The translations under genes were made by a program, and so were the position numbers. Source: Saposhnikovia divaricata (lineage: Eukaryota; Streptophyta; Magnoliopsida; Apiales; Apiaceae). Taken from it: a DNA stretch of 64,000 bases. The stretch covers positions 11,622,001-11,686,000 of the forward strand of contig CM071596.1 in NCBI GenBank assembly GCA_036435485.1, read 5' to 3'. This document shows positions 15,601 through 25,567 of the stretch, in pieces (the stretch's first letter is position 1; each line of letters begins with the position of its first letter). The notes beneath the pieces were generated by a model. That model was not told where the DNA came from and made no database searches. It saw nothing but the letters and a program-made list of their open reading frames with translations.

Positions 15601-18600
15601 CTAAATAACTTTTACGTAAATTTTGAATTTCCAAGAGTTACATATATGTTTTGAAAAATATGAAATGAAAACATTCCTACATATAGGTAAAATGAAATAT
15701 TCATACCTTGCAAAACATATTAACCGAGAAATTTTGAAGCAACTCATGCTGAAATATTTGAGGAGATTTCACATTTTCACCAATCCCAGGAAGAGACCAG
15801 TTATGCTCAACAGGAGGGCGAACTGCATGTCTCTCCTTCCTAATCATTTTTGAGTGGTCAGAGGATAGAGATGACCTCTCTTGAGATAAATTACCTCCCA
15901 AACCTACTGTCAGCTTAGGAACGAGGAAATTAGCCATTGCACCAAATGCACTGGGAGTAGGTGCTGTAACAGTCTCATTTTCTATTCCTGTCTGCCCAAA
16001 GACGGCCTGCAGAGCATTAATCATAAAAGTCAAAAACCACAAAGAAGGAGCCAGAAGTAATAACAGACAGTTCCAGATACTTTTAAACACAAAAATCCCC
16101 TGCAATGGGCAAATATAATGACATACTTCAATATGAGCTATTGTCTTTGAAATGTTGTCAATGTCTCCCACGATATATAAGGTTGCATTTGCCGGAAAGT
16201 ACCACCGCTCATGGAATTTCCTTATTTTTTCTGCATCCCACTTTTTAATTTGCTCTTCTAGTCCGATGGGAAATCTCTTGCTCAGCTTGTTTTCAGAATG
16301 CAAATGTTGGAGCAACTAAAATTGGAAACCAGGGAAAACATCAGTTAATCCAAAGTACAGATATAGAAAAACTTAAAATAATGTGAACTTTGCATATACT
16401 GTCTATAGACAATAGTCCTGAACTATCAATATATGAATATTTATTTAACAGATAACGAGTATTTAAGTAGCATCTTTAGCTGCATGCACCTGGCAATCAA
16501 CGCGATACTCGATGGTATTCATCATCTGCAGTTCTGATAATATTGCTCGCCTTTCTTTTTCAACTCGAGACGCAAGAAAATTGGGGTGAAAAGCTATCTG
16601 TATATATGACAAAATCACAGTTTTAAGAAGAGGCATACACCTATCACCAAATTTAGAAAACTTAAGTAGAGAGCATATGAAATATATTTGTAAGTGCAGC
16701 CATTCAATGATAAGATCCTGCATTTGTTTACCCATACCTCATTTAATGCATCCAGAACAACAGGAAGTAAATCTCCATCAGAGTCCTAAAAAAAATAAAA
16801 ACAAGTTAAACAGATGGTACTATCAAGCAATGTAACTTAAATAGTTGTGCTAATACGACAAACAAGTGATATATAACTACAAGTTGTAGAAAATTAGATT
16901 GAGGATACCACAAAACAGTACAAAGATCAAGGATGATATAGTTAGTTTTTCTTTATAAATAAGTAACTATGCATCCTACAAGCATATGCAAACAGGGGTC
17001 TCTAGTTATTATAATAAGTAAATGTGTATCCTACAAGCATAGACAAACAGAGGTCACTAGATAAGTGTGCCAACTTTTACCTGAATAAGATGGCCCATTA
17101 AATATATGGGTTAAATATCAAATTGGCCACTGAATAACTTGACATATCTCACATACACCACCGATAAATTCGGGATCTCATTTAAAACACTTTTAAAGAC
17201 ATAAAAATCAAATGGGTACCTTTAAAATGTACTCGGGAAGTAAAAATAATTTTTTATTGAGTTCTACTCATTTTTCTTGAATGCTACCATAACCAAACGA
17301 AAGGTTAATAATTCTAGTATTTATGATAATATATATAGATTTTAAGAAAAAATTTATACTATTTATTTTTATTTTTTATAGTTATTTTCTTTGATTTAAT
17401 TAAAATTAAATAGTAAATAAATTTCTTAAAATCTAAATATATTATAAAAATACTAGAATTCATGATCTTTCATTTGGTTGCAGTAGCATTTAATAAAAAT
17501 GTGTAGAACTCAATGAAAAATTATTTTTACTTCCCTAGTACACTTTAAAGGTACCCATTTGATATTTATGTCTTTAAAAATGTTTTAAATGAGACCCCGA
17601 ATTTATCGGTGGTGTATTTGAGATATGTCAAGTTATTCGGTGGCCAATTTGATACTTAACCCTTAAATATATTACAAATTAAATCAAATAATCTCATAGC
17701 ACTACATGAACTGTCGGGTACAGCATGGCTTCATGTACAAAAGAGGAGTACCAACTTCTACGAAATCTATGATGATAAATTGATAATACAACCTTACTCT
17801 ACTTCTTGAGTAGATATCTGGTTCTGAATTGTTTCATAATGATAACTTAATCTTCCTCGTTTTTTTTTGGAGGGGGGGTGTTAGAGGGTGGATCTTTATC
17901 ATGTTGTACCTTCTTTGGAATTTCAGGTAATGGTTACATAGGACGACGTGTCAATTTACTAATTCTCAGACTGGACTATGGTACATGAACATGCATATAA
18001 AAAGAAGTACTAGTCCAAGTGATAATTATGAAAGTTGAAAGGGTCAAAACAGTTATTAAAGGGGTGCGTGTGTTGGTGTAGTGGTTGAGCTCTCGGCTTC
18101 TCTAAGAGAGGTCAAGGGTTCGAATCCTGGGTGTGCGTGTGTTGTAACTATCAAAAAAAAAATCAAAGGTTTTATTCACTGAGAAAGAAAGAAGAAAAGG
18201 GAGGGCCTGACTAAGCGAAGCAGCTCAATATCATTACTTGATTGTAGTTATTGTATTTTTCGATCTTGCCGGTATGCATTCCTATTAGCAAACTATTTAA
18301 GATGTACTGAGCATTTCCATTTTATATGGTCCTTATGTGAAAATACTTAATATTGTTTGCTCCCCAATGTACGATTTCCATTTCAGAAACAAATTAAAAA
18401 AGATTAATACTAATCTTAGAAAATACTTAATATTGTTTGCTCCCCAATGTGCTATTTCCATTTCAGAAACAAATTAAAAAAGATTAATACTAATCTTAGA
18501 GAATGGTAAACGGTGAGAGCATGTAAGCTTTGATATAGCTTGATATAACCATGGAATTTTGTTTCTTACAATAAATACAAACTTCACATATACAGCAGGT

Positions 18601-19000
18601 ACCACAAACCTTTGTACGAGTTGGTGAATGAATGTGAAACACGGTATGATGAAAATCTGTGTACGCATTAGATCGTGCCCCCGTACCCAATAGCTTTTCA
18701 CGCTTTTTACTCCCAAGAAATGCAACGTGTTCAATCATATGTGCTATCCCTTGCTCATCTTCTTCTTCATCAATTGATCCGGCATGAACCTCCATGTGAG
18801 CTTCAAACCTAAACTTCAGGAAGTTTGTAAATTCATGAGAGAGAGGGAGGGGGGGGGGGGGAGAGAGAGGGAGGGGGGGGGGGGAGGGGGGGGGAGCATA
18901 GTTTCTTAAATCGCAAATATATATATATATATATATACAAAAACCTCTTCTCTAACCACGTGTATGTTCTCTAAAATTATAGTCATACTCTCTCTGTCCT

Positions 19001-19049
<49 letters not shown>

Positions 19050-21684
19050 ATTGGAGAAAGAATGACCCTACCTAAGAAAAACAGTATACAGCTAACTCAA
19101 AAAAAACAAATTATAAATTTCCCTCCATACCATAATTCAATAATTTCTATAATAATAAATATTTAGGCATCCTCAGCATCATGATATTCTAATTTGGGCA
19201 AGTTTTTTAGGCGAGACCAGAGGACAAAAAGATATATAGAAAAAAAGGAGAAATAAGTTCATTAAGCTAGTTATATCTTCTTTGGCAAACTGATCAAATA
19301 GCTAGCGGCTTTAGCTGCAACGCCAACCCTAAGGCAGATAAATAGGAAAAATGCATTAAACTCTTAGAGCACCCTAAGCAAAGACTAAGCATTACATACA
19401 ACTTAAAACTATGATAAAATTTTATTCATATTCATTGTCAGAAATTGTTAGCAACAATATATATGTACTCCATTCCTCATCGATGACATTCAAACTTGAA
19501 GTGTATATATAAATATGGTGTTAAATATCACCGGATTAAACAAACATAAACAAAGTCCATTTTAGCAAGAAAAAAATGCAGGCAAAGTGTAGTAGTAATA
19601 ACGGCCGAACTAGTCCCAAATCACTTGACCTTGATCTGGCAACTATTTTCAGGCATATTTAAACATCCATAAAAGTATTTCTACATGATTGTCTGCGGAT
19701 CCTACTAAAGTAATATACCTGTTTGCTGGAATCTTATTTGGTAGAATGAGGTATCGGAGTCCATTATTCAATTGCCCTCTATACAACTTCGGGTGAGACG
19801 GAAGCTCTGAAGCTAAAAAATCCTCTAAGGACGTAATTTGACCGTTTTCTATTTGAGGATCCAATAAATCTAAGTCCTGTTTCTCTAAAACGCCATCTGG
19901 CCAGGTCGTACTTGCTGCATGTGGCTCATCTGGACCCACAACAGCGTGAGGAGTATGAGCTTGCTTTACCTAAAAATATACATGATATATGCCAAGATTA
20001 GTAACAATCCGTGAGCAAAGGATGTTTGAAGAAAAGCAGTCAGACTAATATAAATTCAATACGGGCATATAATTCGGTAGAAGTGTAGAACTGGACAGAA
20101 ACAGCAGCAATTATGAAACTATTAAAAATCACATTTATGAACCCGCAACTCGTAAAAAAAATTTGTTGGAAAATTGGAAACAAAATAAACGCAGTTGATT
20201 CACAATTGGGTGGCACATTCCAAGTCAAAAGTAGGAAGAAGAAGCAAAATGTAGCAATCCAACACTTGTAACATGGCAAGTAGGAGGTTGATAAATTGTT
20301 TATATTCTTATGGCAGATAAGTTAACCAGGGAAGCAAATACAACATTGGCTACTAGCGAATCACATAAATATCCAGTCTGTGCCTGGGGTGCACCTGCAT
20401 CTTTCATGCTCAAGTCTTTACACCAATGATAATCAGCAACTTGGAACCAGCATGTTAATATGTAATGCATCTATTCCAATATAAAGTTTGAATAAAATTA
20501 AGAGGTCCTCGGAATAAGAGTGGGAGTTGGACCTTTAGAATTTTGGCTAGGCAATCATCAGATTATATAGAGTTAGGCTATTCAGCATACAAATACAATA
20601 AGTACATCACTGGTCAGCTTGATTGTGCAGATATGAATAATATGGTTAGCTTCGTATTCTCATCATACCCATTCTTTCGTTTGGTATGTCAATATGGAAC
20701 CCAAAGAACAAATACAAGAAGTATTTTACCACATAATGTAAGAGAAAGGGAGAAGTAACCAGAATTAGCAAACTTACAAAGACATTGTCAAGTCTCCTCC
20801 TCGATAAGCAAGAAGAAGATTTGTCCACAAAAACTGCTGGCATGGCTCTGTTTAAATGAAATTTCCTCCTGGCACCATAATGGAGGCAAGAGAAGCATCT
20901 CAACTGATCAGATGATACTTTATGTATTGAGGGTTCGACCCGGACTGGACTATATTGCTTCCACACATTCTGCAGTTAACAAAATGCAAAAAAAAACAAA
21001 AACTTAGTATGATAAAATCATATAGCTAGCTGTACGTATATGCATAAAAGTTAACATCCAATTCATACCATTGCTGAAGTCAAAATCCAACCAATGAAAA
21101 TGATATCTCAAATAATCTCAAATAAATTATAATAATATGAAACTAACAATCAAGAATTCATCCTCAATCAACACTACAATTCACACTCGCAATTGTATCC
21201 ACCGAACCGAATCCAAACCTACTGTGTGTGAAATTATCCGAATCAATTACGAAATTGTATCTTCAGTCAATCAATACAAAATTCGACCTTGAAAAGTTTG
21301 CAACTTTACTTACAAGCACAATTCAGCTGGTCCATCACTGAACATAAGAATAACTTTCGAAAACTCATAAATTCATTTTAGCCGAAACACAACTTGAATT
21401 ATAATAAAAACTCAACTAAAACTAAAACCTTATCATACCGCATCGAAATTACGTAAAAACCAAAACTAATCGACTAAACAGGCATATAAACTAATGAATT
21501 CCACCTTATTAGTGACAAATTGAGCTCGACAAGGCTTCCGTCTGGATTTCGACAAACTAATCCTCTTGGCCTGCCAATTCCTTGACGCAACAACGCTCGT
21601 GCTCGGTGGAACATAAGCCAGAGGCTTGACTTGAATCGGAGCAACCATCGGCGTTGCGCCAAACATCACCGAAGAGGCCTGCAT
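45..21684 (-). CDS. SPP: Stromal processing peptidase, chloroplastic (M16 metallopeptidase), 24 exons
   Basis: Zinc endopeptidase of the plastid stroma that removes transit peptides from imported precursors. Coding exons, 5' to 3': 21684-21505, 20969-20778, 19969-19719, 18808-18610, 16785-16738, 16597-16490, 16315-16127, 16006-15707, 12882-12781, 11215-11081, 10774-10550, 10218-10015, 9909-9739, 9293-9144, 8221-8084, 6648-6421, 6313-6161, 4992-4866, 3685-3556, 2441-2321, 2229-2149, 1899-1798, 1084-934, 127-45. All introns read GT-AG; exons sum to 3768 nt (1255 residues plus TAA at 47-45). Residues 1 to about 140 are Ser/Arg/Lys-rich, as in a transit peptide. The inverted zinc motif HMIEH is at 231-235 (exon 4), and the third-ligand Glu is near 312 in AILSELQ (exon 6), the expected M16 spacing. 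M16 C-terminal-type domains follow, including RLIVGGGRAAE (about residue 780) and GPAPNRWGF (about 1010). The protein ends in TMTRPTT, like known plant SPPs, which are of similar length. No exon is damaged. The start is the ATG opening the transit-like N terminus. Confidence 0.95.
626..672. repeat. (TA)n microsatellite
   Basis: Uninterrupted TA dinucleotide run in the last SPP intron (between exons 23 and 24). Confidence 0.9.
3961..4194. mobile_element. Stowaway-like MITE in SPP intron 18
   Basis: Inverted termini read cttcctccgtcccataataa on the left and the complement of ttattatgggacggagggag on the right. The right end is followed by TA; the left flank is CA, a probably mutated TA target site. 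The ends of the type CTCCCTCCGTCCC and the TA target are those of Stowaway (Tc1/mariner-derived) MITEs. There is no coding capacity, and exons 18 and 19 on either side are intact. Confidence 0.75.
5292..5656. mobile_element. hAT-type MITE in SPP intron 17
   Basis: A 365-bp element whose ends read caaggttatca and, inverted, cactgttatca. It is flanked by an exact 8-bp duplication, ttcgagag (5284-5291 and 5657-5664), the hallmark length for hAT transposons. The interior is built of inverted and direct copies of a gactagtc / ggcgcc-rich motif, so it can fold on itself. No transposase ORF. Confidence 0.8.
6799..7824. mobile_element. Mutator-like non-autonomous element with 9-bp TSD in SPP intron 15
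   Basis: A 1026-bp element with long imperfect terminal inverted repeats (about 120 bp) starting gactaaattgca and ending tgcaatttagtc. It is flanked by a perfect 9-bp duplication, aagaataaa (6790-6798 and 7825-7833), diagnostic of Mutator-like elements. The interior (about 7080-7430) is richer in GC than its surroundings and not repeated in the arms, as in MULEs that have captured host sequence. Short ORFs occur there on both strands; none was recognised. It sits between exons 15 and 16 without touching either. Confidence 0.85.
8507..9033. mobile_element. Probable hAT-type MITE in SPP intron 14
   Basis: About 527 bp with ends cctgtttgggta and, inverted, ggtcgtttgggata, flanked by taaagtg / aaaagtg, an imperfect duplication. 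Arms repeat AT-rich motifs such as cttaagt / acttatat in opposite orientation. The borders are approximate and the duplication is not exact, so the superfamily is tentative. Confidence 0.5.
9512..9595. repeat. 42-bp tandem duplication in SPP intron 13
   Basis: The unit beginning tatgcagaaaaaagggctag occurs twice in direct tandem (9512 and 9554), virtually without differences, indicating a recent local duplication. Confidence 0.85.
11871..12336. repeat. Two copies of a 212-bp direct repeat in SPP intron 9
   Basis: Copies at 11871-12082 and 12125-12336 (offset 254 bp) begin caaggttcaaaccatgacct and end near the Stowaway-like phrase ctccgtccatcccatttata. They differ at a handful of positions. 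The 42 bp between them repeat part of the unit in rearranged order (acaaacttgatattgatgta). Confidence 0.85.
13020..13695 (+). pseudogene. 3' fragment of a LINE (non-LTR retrotransposon) in SPP intron 8
   Basis: Plus-strand translation (one frameshift near 13180) shows RLLTRDRMLRFGM followed by CHTSVESAAHLFADC. This matches the zinc-binding domain at the C-terminal end of plant LINE reverse transcriptase (pattern R-L-x-T-R-D-R-L ... C-x2-C ... E-x2-x-H-L-F-x2-C). It continues through VYNIWRERNFRLHN to a stop at 13534, then a 3' tail with an A-run near 13688-13696. The reverse transcriptase catalytic core and endonuclease are absent, as expected for 5' truncation. Antisense to SPP. Confidence 0.75.
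13710..13725. repeat. Poly(C) tract
   Basis: Sixteen consecutive C residues directly downstream of the LINE fragment. Confidence 0.9.
14069..14261. mobile_element. Tourist/Harbinger-like MITE in SPP intron 8
   Basis: About 193 bp with ends gggggcatttgg and, inverted, gggggcctttgg. Flanks are TAC and TAA, a possible degenerate 3-bp TWA target. The short size and terminal G-run fit PIF/Harbinger MITEs; the imperfect target duplication leaves this tentative. Confidence 0.5.
17107..17662. mobile_element. Foldback Mutator-like MITE in SPP intron 4
   Basis: A 556-bp palindromic element. The left arm starts gggttaaatatcaaattggc and the right arm is its near-exact inverted copy ending gccaatttgatacttaaccc; pairing continues through most of its length to an AT-rich centre near 17380. 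Perfect 9-bp duplication ttaaatata flanks it (17098-17106 and 17663-17671), as for Mutator-like elements. Non-coding. It lies in the long intron between exons 4 and 5. Confidence 0.85.
18061..18162 (+). mobile_element. tRNA-derived SINE-like unit
   Basis: Contains an RNA polymerase III A box (tggtgtagtgg, 18074-18084) and an exact B box (ggttcgaatcc, 18117-18127) at tRNA-like spacing, followed about 25 bp later by an A-run (18153-18162). The predicted acceptor-stem ends do not pair, so it is not a working tRNA gene. It looks like the head of a SINE or a retroposed tRNA; no convincing target duplication was seen. Confidence 0.5.
18341..18500. repeat. 80-bp tandem duplication in SPP intron 4
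   Basis: Two adjacent copies (18341-18420 and 18421-18500) beginning aaatacttaatattgtttgc and ending aatactaatcttaga, nearly identical. Confidence 0.9.
18841..19044. repeat. Cluster of simple repeats: G/A-rich, (TA)n and (CT)n
   Basis: A G/A-rich purine tract (18841-18897), a short TA run (about 18918-18938) and a CT run (about 19008-19044) in SPP intron 3. The purine and pyrimidine tracts are on opposite strands about 110 bp apart and could pair. Confidence 0.85.
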
Positions 21685-21870
21685 AGCAGCAGAGTATATG
21701 TATGTATATGTGTGTGTATAGATTAGGGTTTATCCCCAATTTGGGTCAAAGGATCAGTTGGTTAGGGCCGGGGGATGAAAAAATAACAGAATGGCTCTGG
21801 GAGGGGAGAGTTCAACAAATGCACGGGATAGTGTGTGGTGGCGGTTTAACCAACTAGAGTCTAGACCATG
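21685..21870 (-). promoter_or_regulatory. SPP 5' leader and proximal promoter region with telo-box
   Basis: Sequence immediately upstream of the SPP start codon. It holds an AAACCCTAA telo-box on the minus strand (plus-strand 21723-21731) and a nearby GGCCCTAA element. Both are known as common promoter or 5'-leader motifs of plant housekeeping, ribosomal and plastid-biogenesis genes. No clear TATA box is visible close by, which fits a housekeeping promoter. The transcription start cannot be placed from sequence alone. Confidence 0.4.
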
Positions 21871-22004
21871 ATTTTTTTAAGGGGTCTCTCTCCTCTTTTT
21901 TATTTTTGGAAATTTTTGAGGTTATTCATGTAATGATAAAGAAATTGTACATATTGAATGTGCTATTATTTAAAGTGCAATTAATGATTTTATCTCAATC
22001 ATTA

Positions 22005-22822
22005 AGGGTGATGGCCTTAAATAATCATTTTTGGGATCTATTTGTCCAAAATACTGATTTCCAAATTTTTGACCCTAAATACTGACGGGATACGGAGTTT
22101 CGTGCTCCGTATTGCAAGGATACGATGTTCCATGTTCCGTATTGTAGGGATACGGTATTCCATGTTCCGTGATAGAGCAAATACGTTATTGACTAGTCCG
22201 TGATAGGCAAATACGCAGAGATATTGTAGCATGGGATGTGCCGTTTCCAAATGCGCATCTGCTGATACGCATTTGGAAGTCGCGTATCCGTCATCTTCTC
22301 AAATTCGTATCTCTGGCGATTTCAGGCGATTTTCGATGGAAATAAGTCGGAGATCCGTTCGTTCGATTGTGTTATTTTTCGTGTATGTTCTATATACCAT
22401 TCAAATCGTCTTTCGACGGTCTACAACCCTATACCCATCAAAAATCATTTGTTTCGCCGGAATTAAACCCCCAAATTGAATCATATCTCCTCCCTCATTT
22501 TTCTTGGACGATTTCGTAGCAGCCCCTGCGGGGCCAAATTCCGTTAAATTCATTGGGCAAAAGGAAGAGGAAGCAGTGACGATTCTTTTGGTATAATTAG
22601 TTACGGTGGAGGTGGCCGGAGACGACGGAAAGAGGTGGAGAAAGGCGGAGAGACGGGAGAGATTCCGACAGAGGTTGGGAGAGAAGGGAGACAAAGGCGT
22701 GCTACAGTACTTCGGTCACGGCACACGCAGTAGCGTGTCCCGTGGGTAGTCAGGGCCAAACTTTCGAAAATCAGTATTTTGGGCCATGGATACCTCATTT
22801 TGAGGTATTTTGGTCATTATCT
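22005..22822. mobile_element. Imperfect terminal-inverted-repeat element upstream of SPP
   Basis: Outer arms of about 100 bp are inverted, diverged copies: the left contains caaaatactgattt and a ccct...tactgacggga stretch, and the right contains the complement of both (aaatcagtattttgg near 22768). Just inside the left arm are three imperfect units of about 30 bp built on ggatacg-N-ttccatgttccgtatt (about 22088-22176). The interior is GC-richer than the flanks and has short ORFs on both strands (for example minus 22694-22401) with no recognised domain. No clear target duplication. Possibly a MULE-type element carrying captured sequence; class uncertain. Confidence 0.45.
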
Positions 22823-23978
22823 CCTGATTAATTTGTGTTGGATTTTGAGTGAAATAATATTATTATTTCATTTTCTAATATTTATACTAAAAAATGTTGA
22901 GGGTCTAGATCAATAGAGAATCAAACATTGAAAGAAAACGTGAGAAGTATTATTACTCGTTGAATTACTTCTATATTAACTGTTCAAATTCAGTTTATTT
23001 TTTAATACAAATTTTCGTAAGGTTATTGTTGAAAATAAAAACTACATTATTAGCTCAATTTATTAAAATAAGATAATTTAATAAATAACACATTTATTAA
23101 AATTATTTAATTTTGTTAATATTTTTTCTCTAACATAACTTTTGGCTGATTTTTTCAATTTCTTTCTTTAAAATTTTTAATTTATTTTATTAAACTTATT
23201 TTACAAAAAAAATAATCCCCGATATAATAGGGTTCTACTACGGAACCTATTTTGTTTTGTAGTAAAAATACAGTTTTCTAGCTATTGAATTTCAAAATTA
23301 TGCACATGAACTTAAAAGTTCTACAATTAAACTTACTTTTTTAACAGTATTCAGCTCAACAATCTCATACGATTTTTGTACTATAATTTTAATATTCTAC
23401 AGTTGAACTTAAGAGTTATGCAGCCGAATTTCGAAGTCAAACACGTGAATTCTAAAGTTCTACAATTGAATTTATTTGTATTTGAATGTTATACTGTGAA
23501 CATTTAATCTCATATTGTGTTTATACCATAACTTGAGAATTCTCACAAAAATTGATGAAAATAATGGATAATTTTGTGATGTTAATAGAGGATTTTGTGA
23601 TCAATGTTTATGTATGATTATAATTATCAATCAAATATGAATTATCTTTAAATTATATATCTTGCATTATTGGACAACTTTACCTTGATCTATGTATAAT
23701 AAAATATATATTTTTATGAAATATATGTAAGAGTTCTTACAGTTCTTCGTTTAAGGGTTTTTCAACGAACATGACCCAAAATCTTTATTATTGTTGATTG
23801 TATGAATTTGAATTGTAAAAAAAGCTTCAAACTTTACGTCTTATAATTTTTATACGATGGTAGGATGGTGCCTTTATTAGGCTTTGTATTTTCGACAATG
23901 GTAATGGCTTTTTTATTTCTTCATGTTCAGAAAAATAAGATTATTTAGACCTGATCCCTTTTTTTTTCAAAACTAAGA
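22823..23978. other. AT-rich intergenic stretch, no gene recognised
   Basis: Very AT-rich with stops in all frames. Degenerate recurrences of a phrase like gttctacaattgaa(c/t)tt appear around 23310-23480. I see no gene, intact element or RNA here. Confidence 0.6.
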
Positions 23979-24252
23979 CTCTCGGACCAGCTACTGATCA
24001 TCGCCTTGGTAAGTTATTGCCTCACCAACTAGCTAATCAGACGTGAGCCCTTCCTCGGACGGATTCCTCCTTTTGCTCCTTAGCCTACGGGGTATTAGCA
24101 ACCGTTTCCAACTGTTGTTCCCCTCCCAAGGGCAGTCGCATCTTCACAAACATGTCTATTTCACTAAGCCTCTCTCCGAGACAGTGCCCAGGGGGACTAC
24201 CATGGCCCATCTCTTCTCGAGAATCCATACACCCCTTATCAGTGTATGGACA
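23979..24252. other. Chimeric plastid rRNA-operon-derived insertion (NUPT)
   Basis: 23979 to about 24135 matches, from knowledge of the gene, the antisense strand of chloroplast 16S rRNA near its 5' domain (ctcggaccagctactgatca ... tcctcggacggattcctcct ... gcctacggggtattagcaac). About 24133-24191 resembles a piece of chloroplast 23S rRNA antisense (catgtctatttcac ... ctccgagacagtgcccag). About 24192-24252 contains phrases resembling spacer or leader of the plastid rRNA region (tctcgagaatccataca, cttatcagtgtatgga). The pieces are joined directly with no spacer. GC content is far above the flanks. It is fragmentary and cannot encode a functional rRNA. The third segment is the least certain. Confidence 0.75.
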
Positions 24253-24600
24253 TGTTGAGTCCCAACAATACAACCAAATATTGTAGAAGGGGGTTGAATA
24301 CAATCTTGACTAAAATTCTTTCAAATTTCTTGAGACTAACAGTTTAGTGTTTATAAGAACAAGGATATAAATGCAAGTAATGAAAGTAAATGCAAACACA
24401 CACACTTAGAAATATCTGTGAAGAAATTCACAGCTGCTTGTACAGTGCTTTAGTGTTTACAAGAAAACCTTAGAATACTAAGTGAATGCTCTATGTTTTC
24501 TCTTCTTTCACTAAGCTGCTCATACAGTCTATTTATACTGTATGAAGACAAGTAGAGTACGACAAATGTAAAATACATTCTTGGTACTAGTATAAAAAGA
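24253..24600 (-). mobile_element. SIRE-type Copia LTR fragment
   Basis: Begins tgttgagtcccaac exactly where the plastid-like insert ends, and 30 bp in carries tgtagaagggggttgaatac. The same G-rich signature lies at the matching place in the 752-bp SIRE-type LTRs at 33907 and 45896, so it is the 3' end of an LTR in minus orientation. The inner end is not clear and no PBS, PPT or ORF of this element follows. Further on, a phrase of about 30 bp (gatatgtaacttaatataaa) appears twice, near 24599 and 24716. Confidence 0.6.
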
Positions 24601-24659
24601 TATGTAACTTAATATAAAAACTTTCTTTTGTATCACTTGGTATTACTAAGTGAATATCT

Positions 24660-25300
24660 AATCTTCTTTTTTCAAGGAAATCTAATTTATTTATATTCAT
24701 GTAATTAATATAAAAGATATGTAACTTAATATAAAAACTTTCTTTGTTATCTAATTATATTTTAATCGAACATATAAATTTTTAATTCGTGTAATCTTAA
24801 TATAAAATTGAATTACTATAAATTTTTAATATACATATACATCTAATAATTTATTTTTTCAAAATATCTTCCGCAGAATGTATTAATAAGTAGAATATGT
24901 AGCAAGATTTAATGTATGGAACACCTGGTTAGTTGATGACTTAGGGGTCATTTGTTAACATATGAATAAAAGCATCTTAACTGGACCATTCATGTACACA
25001 TGTTCGGAGTGTTTGGTAAGTTTCTTAAAATCTGAACGACACCAAAATGTTTCTGAATGACACTGCAATATCTCTGGACGACTACCCCTCAAAATTCTAG
25101 CTGAATGAGTCAAAACACCTAACATCATTACTAGTTTCCAGTTCTACATGCAATTGATTATTTTATTTTATTCAAGTAATTACATAACAATAACAATTAC
25201 ATTAATCTTTTTTACATAAATTAAAGTTCTAATTCTATAATAGTAGTAAGTAATTATAATATTGAATATTTTTGTGTTCACTGTTTTAAATGTATGTATG
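24660..25300. other. AT-rich stretch, no gene recognised
   Basis: No supported ORF, RNA or element. A phrase near 24950 (taggggtcatttgttaacat) resembles a transposon terminus, but I could not find a partner. Confidence 0.5.
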
Positions 25301-25518
25301 GATCATTGGTTGTGTTTAAAAGTGGTTAAACAGTCAAAACAAGCTTTATAAACACTTTTGGAAGCTATAATCATTTCAAAATTATTTTTATAAAAATATT
25401 TGACCCATCCATTAGATCTGTCTCGGAAAAACGAATCCAAAGATATATTGCACGCCCCAAACGGAGTCTCCAAGCTCCCATAAAAGGCAAAAGAAGAAAA
25501 CGAGACACACGCGTGCCT

Positions 25519-25567
25519 TGCTGATGTCACGCTGACGTCGCGCCATGCTGATGTCACGCTGACGTCG
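25519..25567. repeat. Two 22-bp direct repeats with TGACGTC cores
   Basis: Copies at 25519-25540 and 25546-25567 start tgctgatgtcacgctgacgt. Each holds a TGATGTCA-like and a TGACGTCG site, the kind of ACGT-core sequence bound by plant bZIP factors. They lie in a GC-rich island (about 25430-25640) that, in minus orientation, is downstream of the Angela-like LTR and PBS at 26290, so probably in a retrotransposon leader. Confidence 0.6.

Noticed and set aside
18061..18140. Functional tRNA gene
   Set aside because: A and B boxes are present, but the 5' and 3' ends do not pair as an acceptor stem, and an A-run follows as in retroposed copies.
18841..19044. Regulatory or CRISPR-like array
   Set aside because: Only low-complexity purine, TA and CT runs; no spaced unique repeats.
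22401..22694. Small protein-coding gene upstream of SPP
   Set aside because: Basic/Ser-rich translation without domain, inside an inverted-repeat element, with overlapping open frames on both strands due to GC content.
23979..24252. Functional rRNA gene
   Set aside because: Only short, rearranged plastid-type fragments; no complete rRNA and no operon context.
25303..25557. 84-codon minus-strand gene
   Set aside because: Covers the duplicated TGACGTC repeats and the probable retrotransposon leader; no domain or conserved features.
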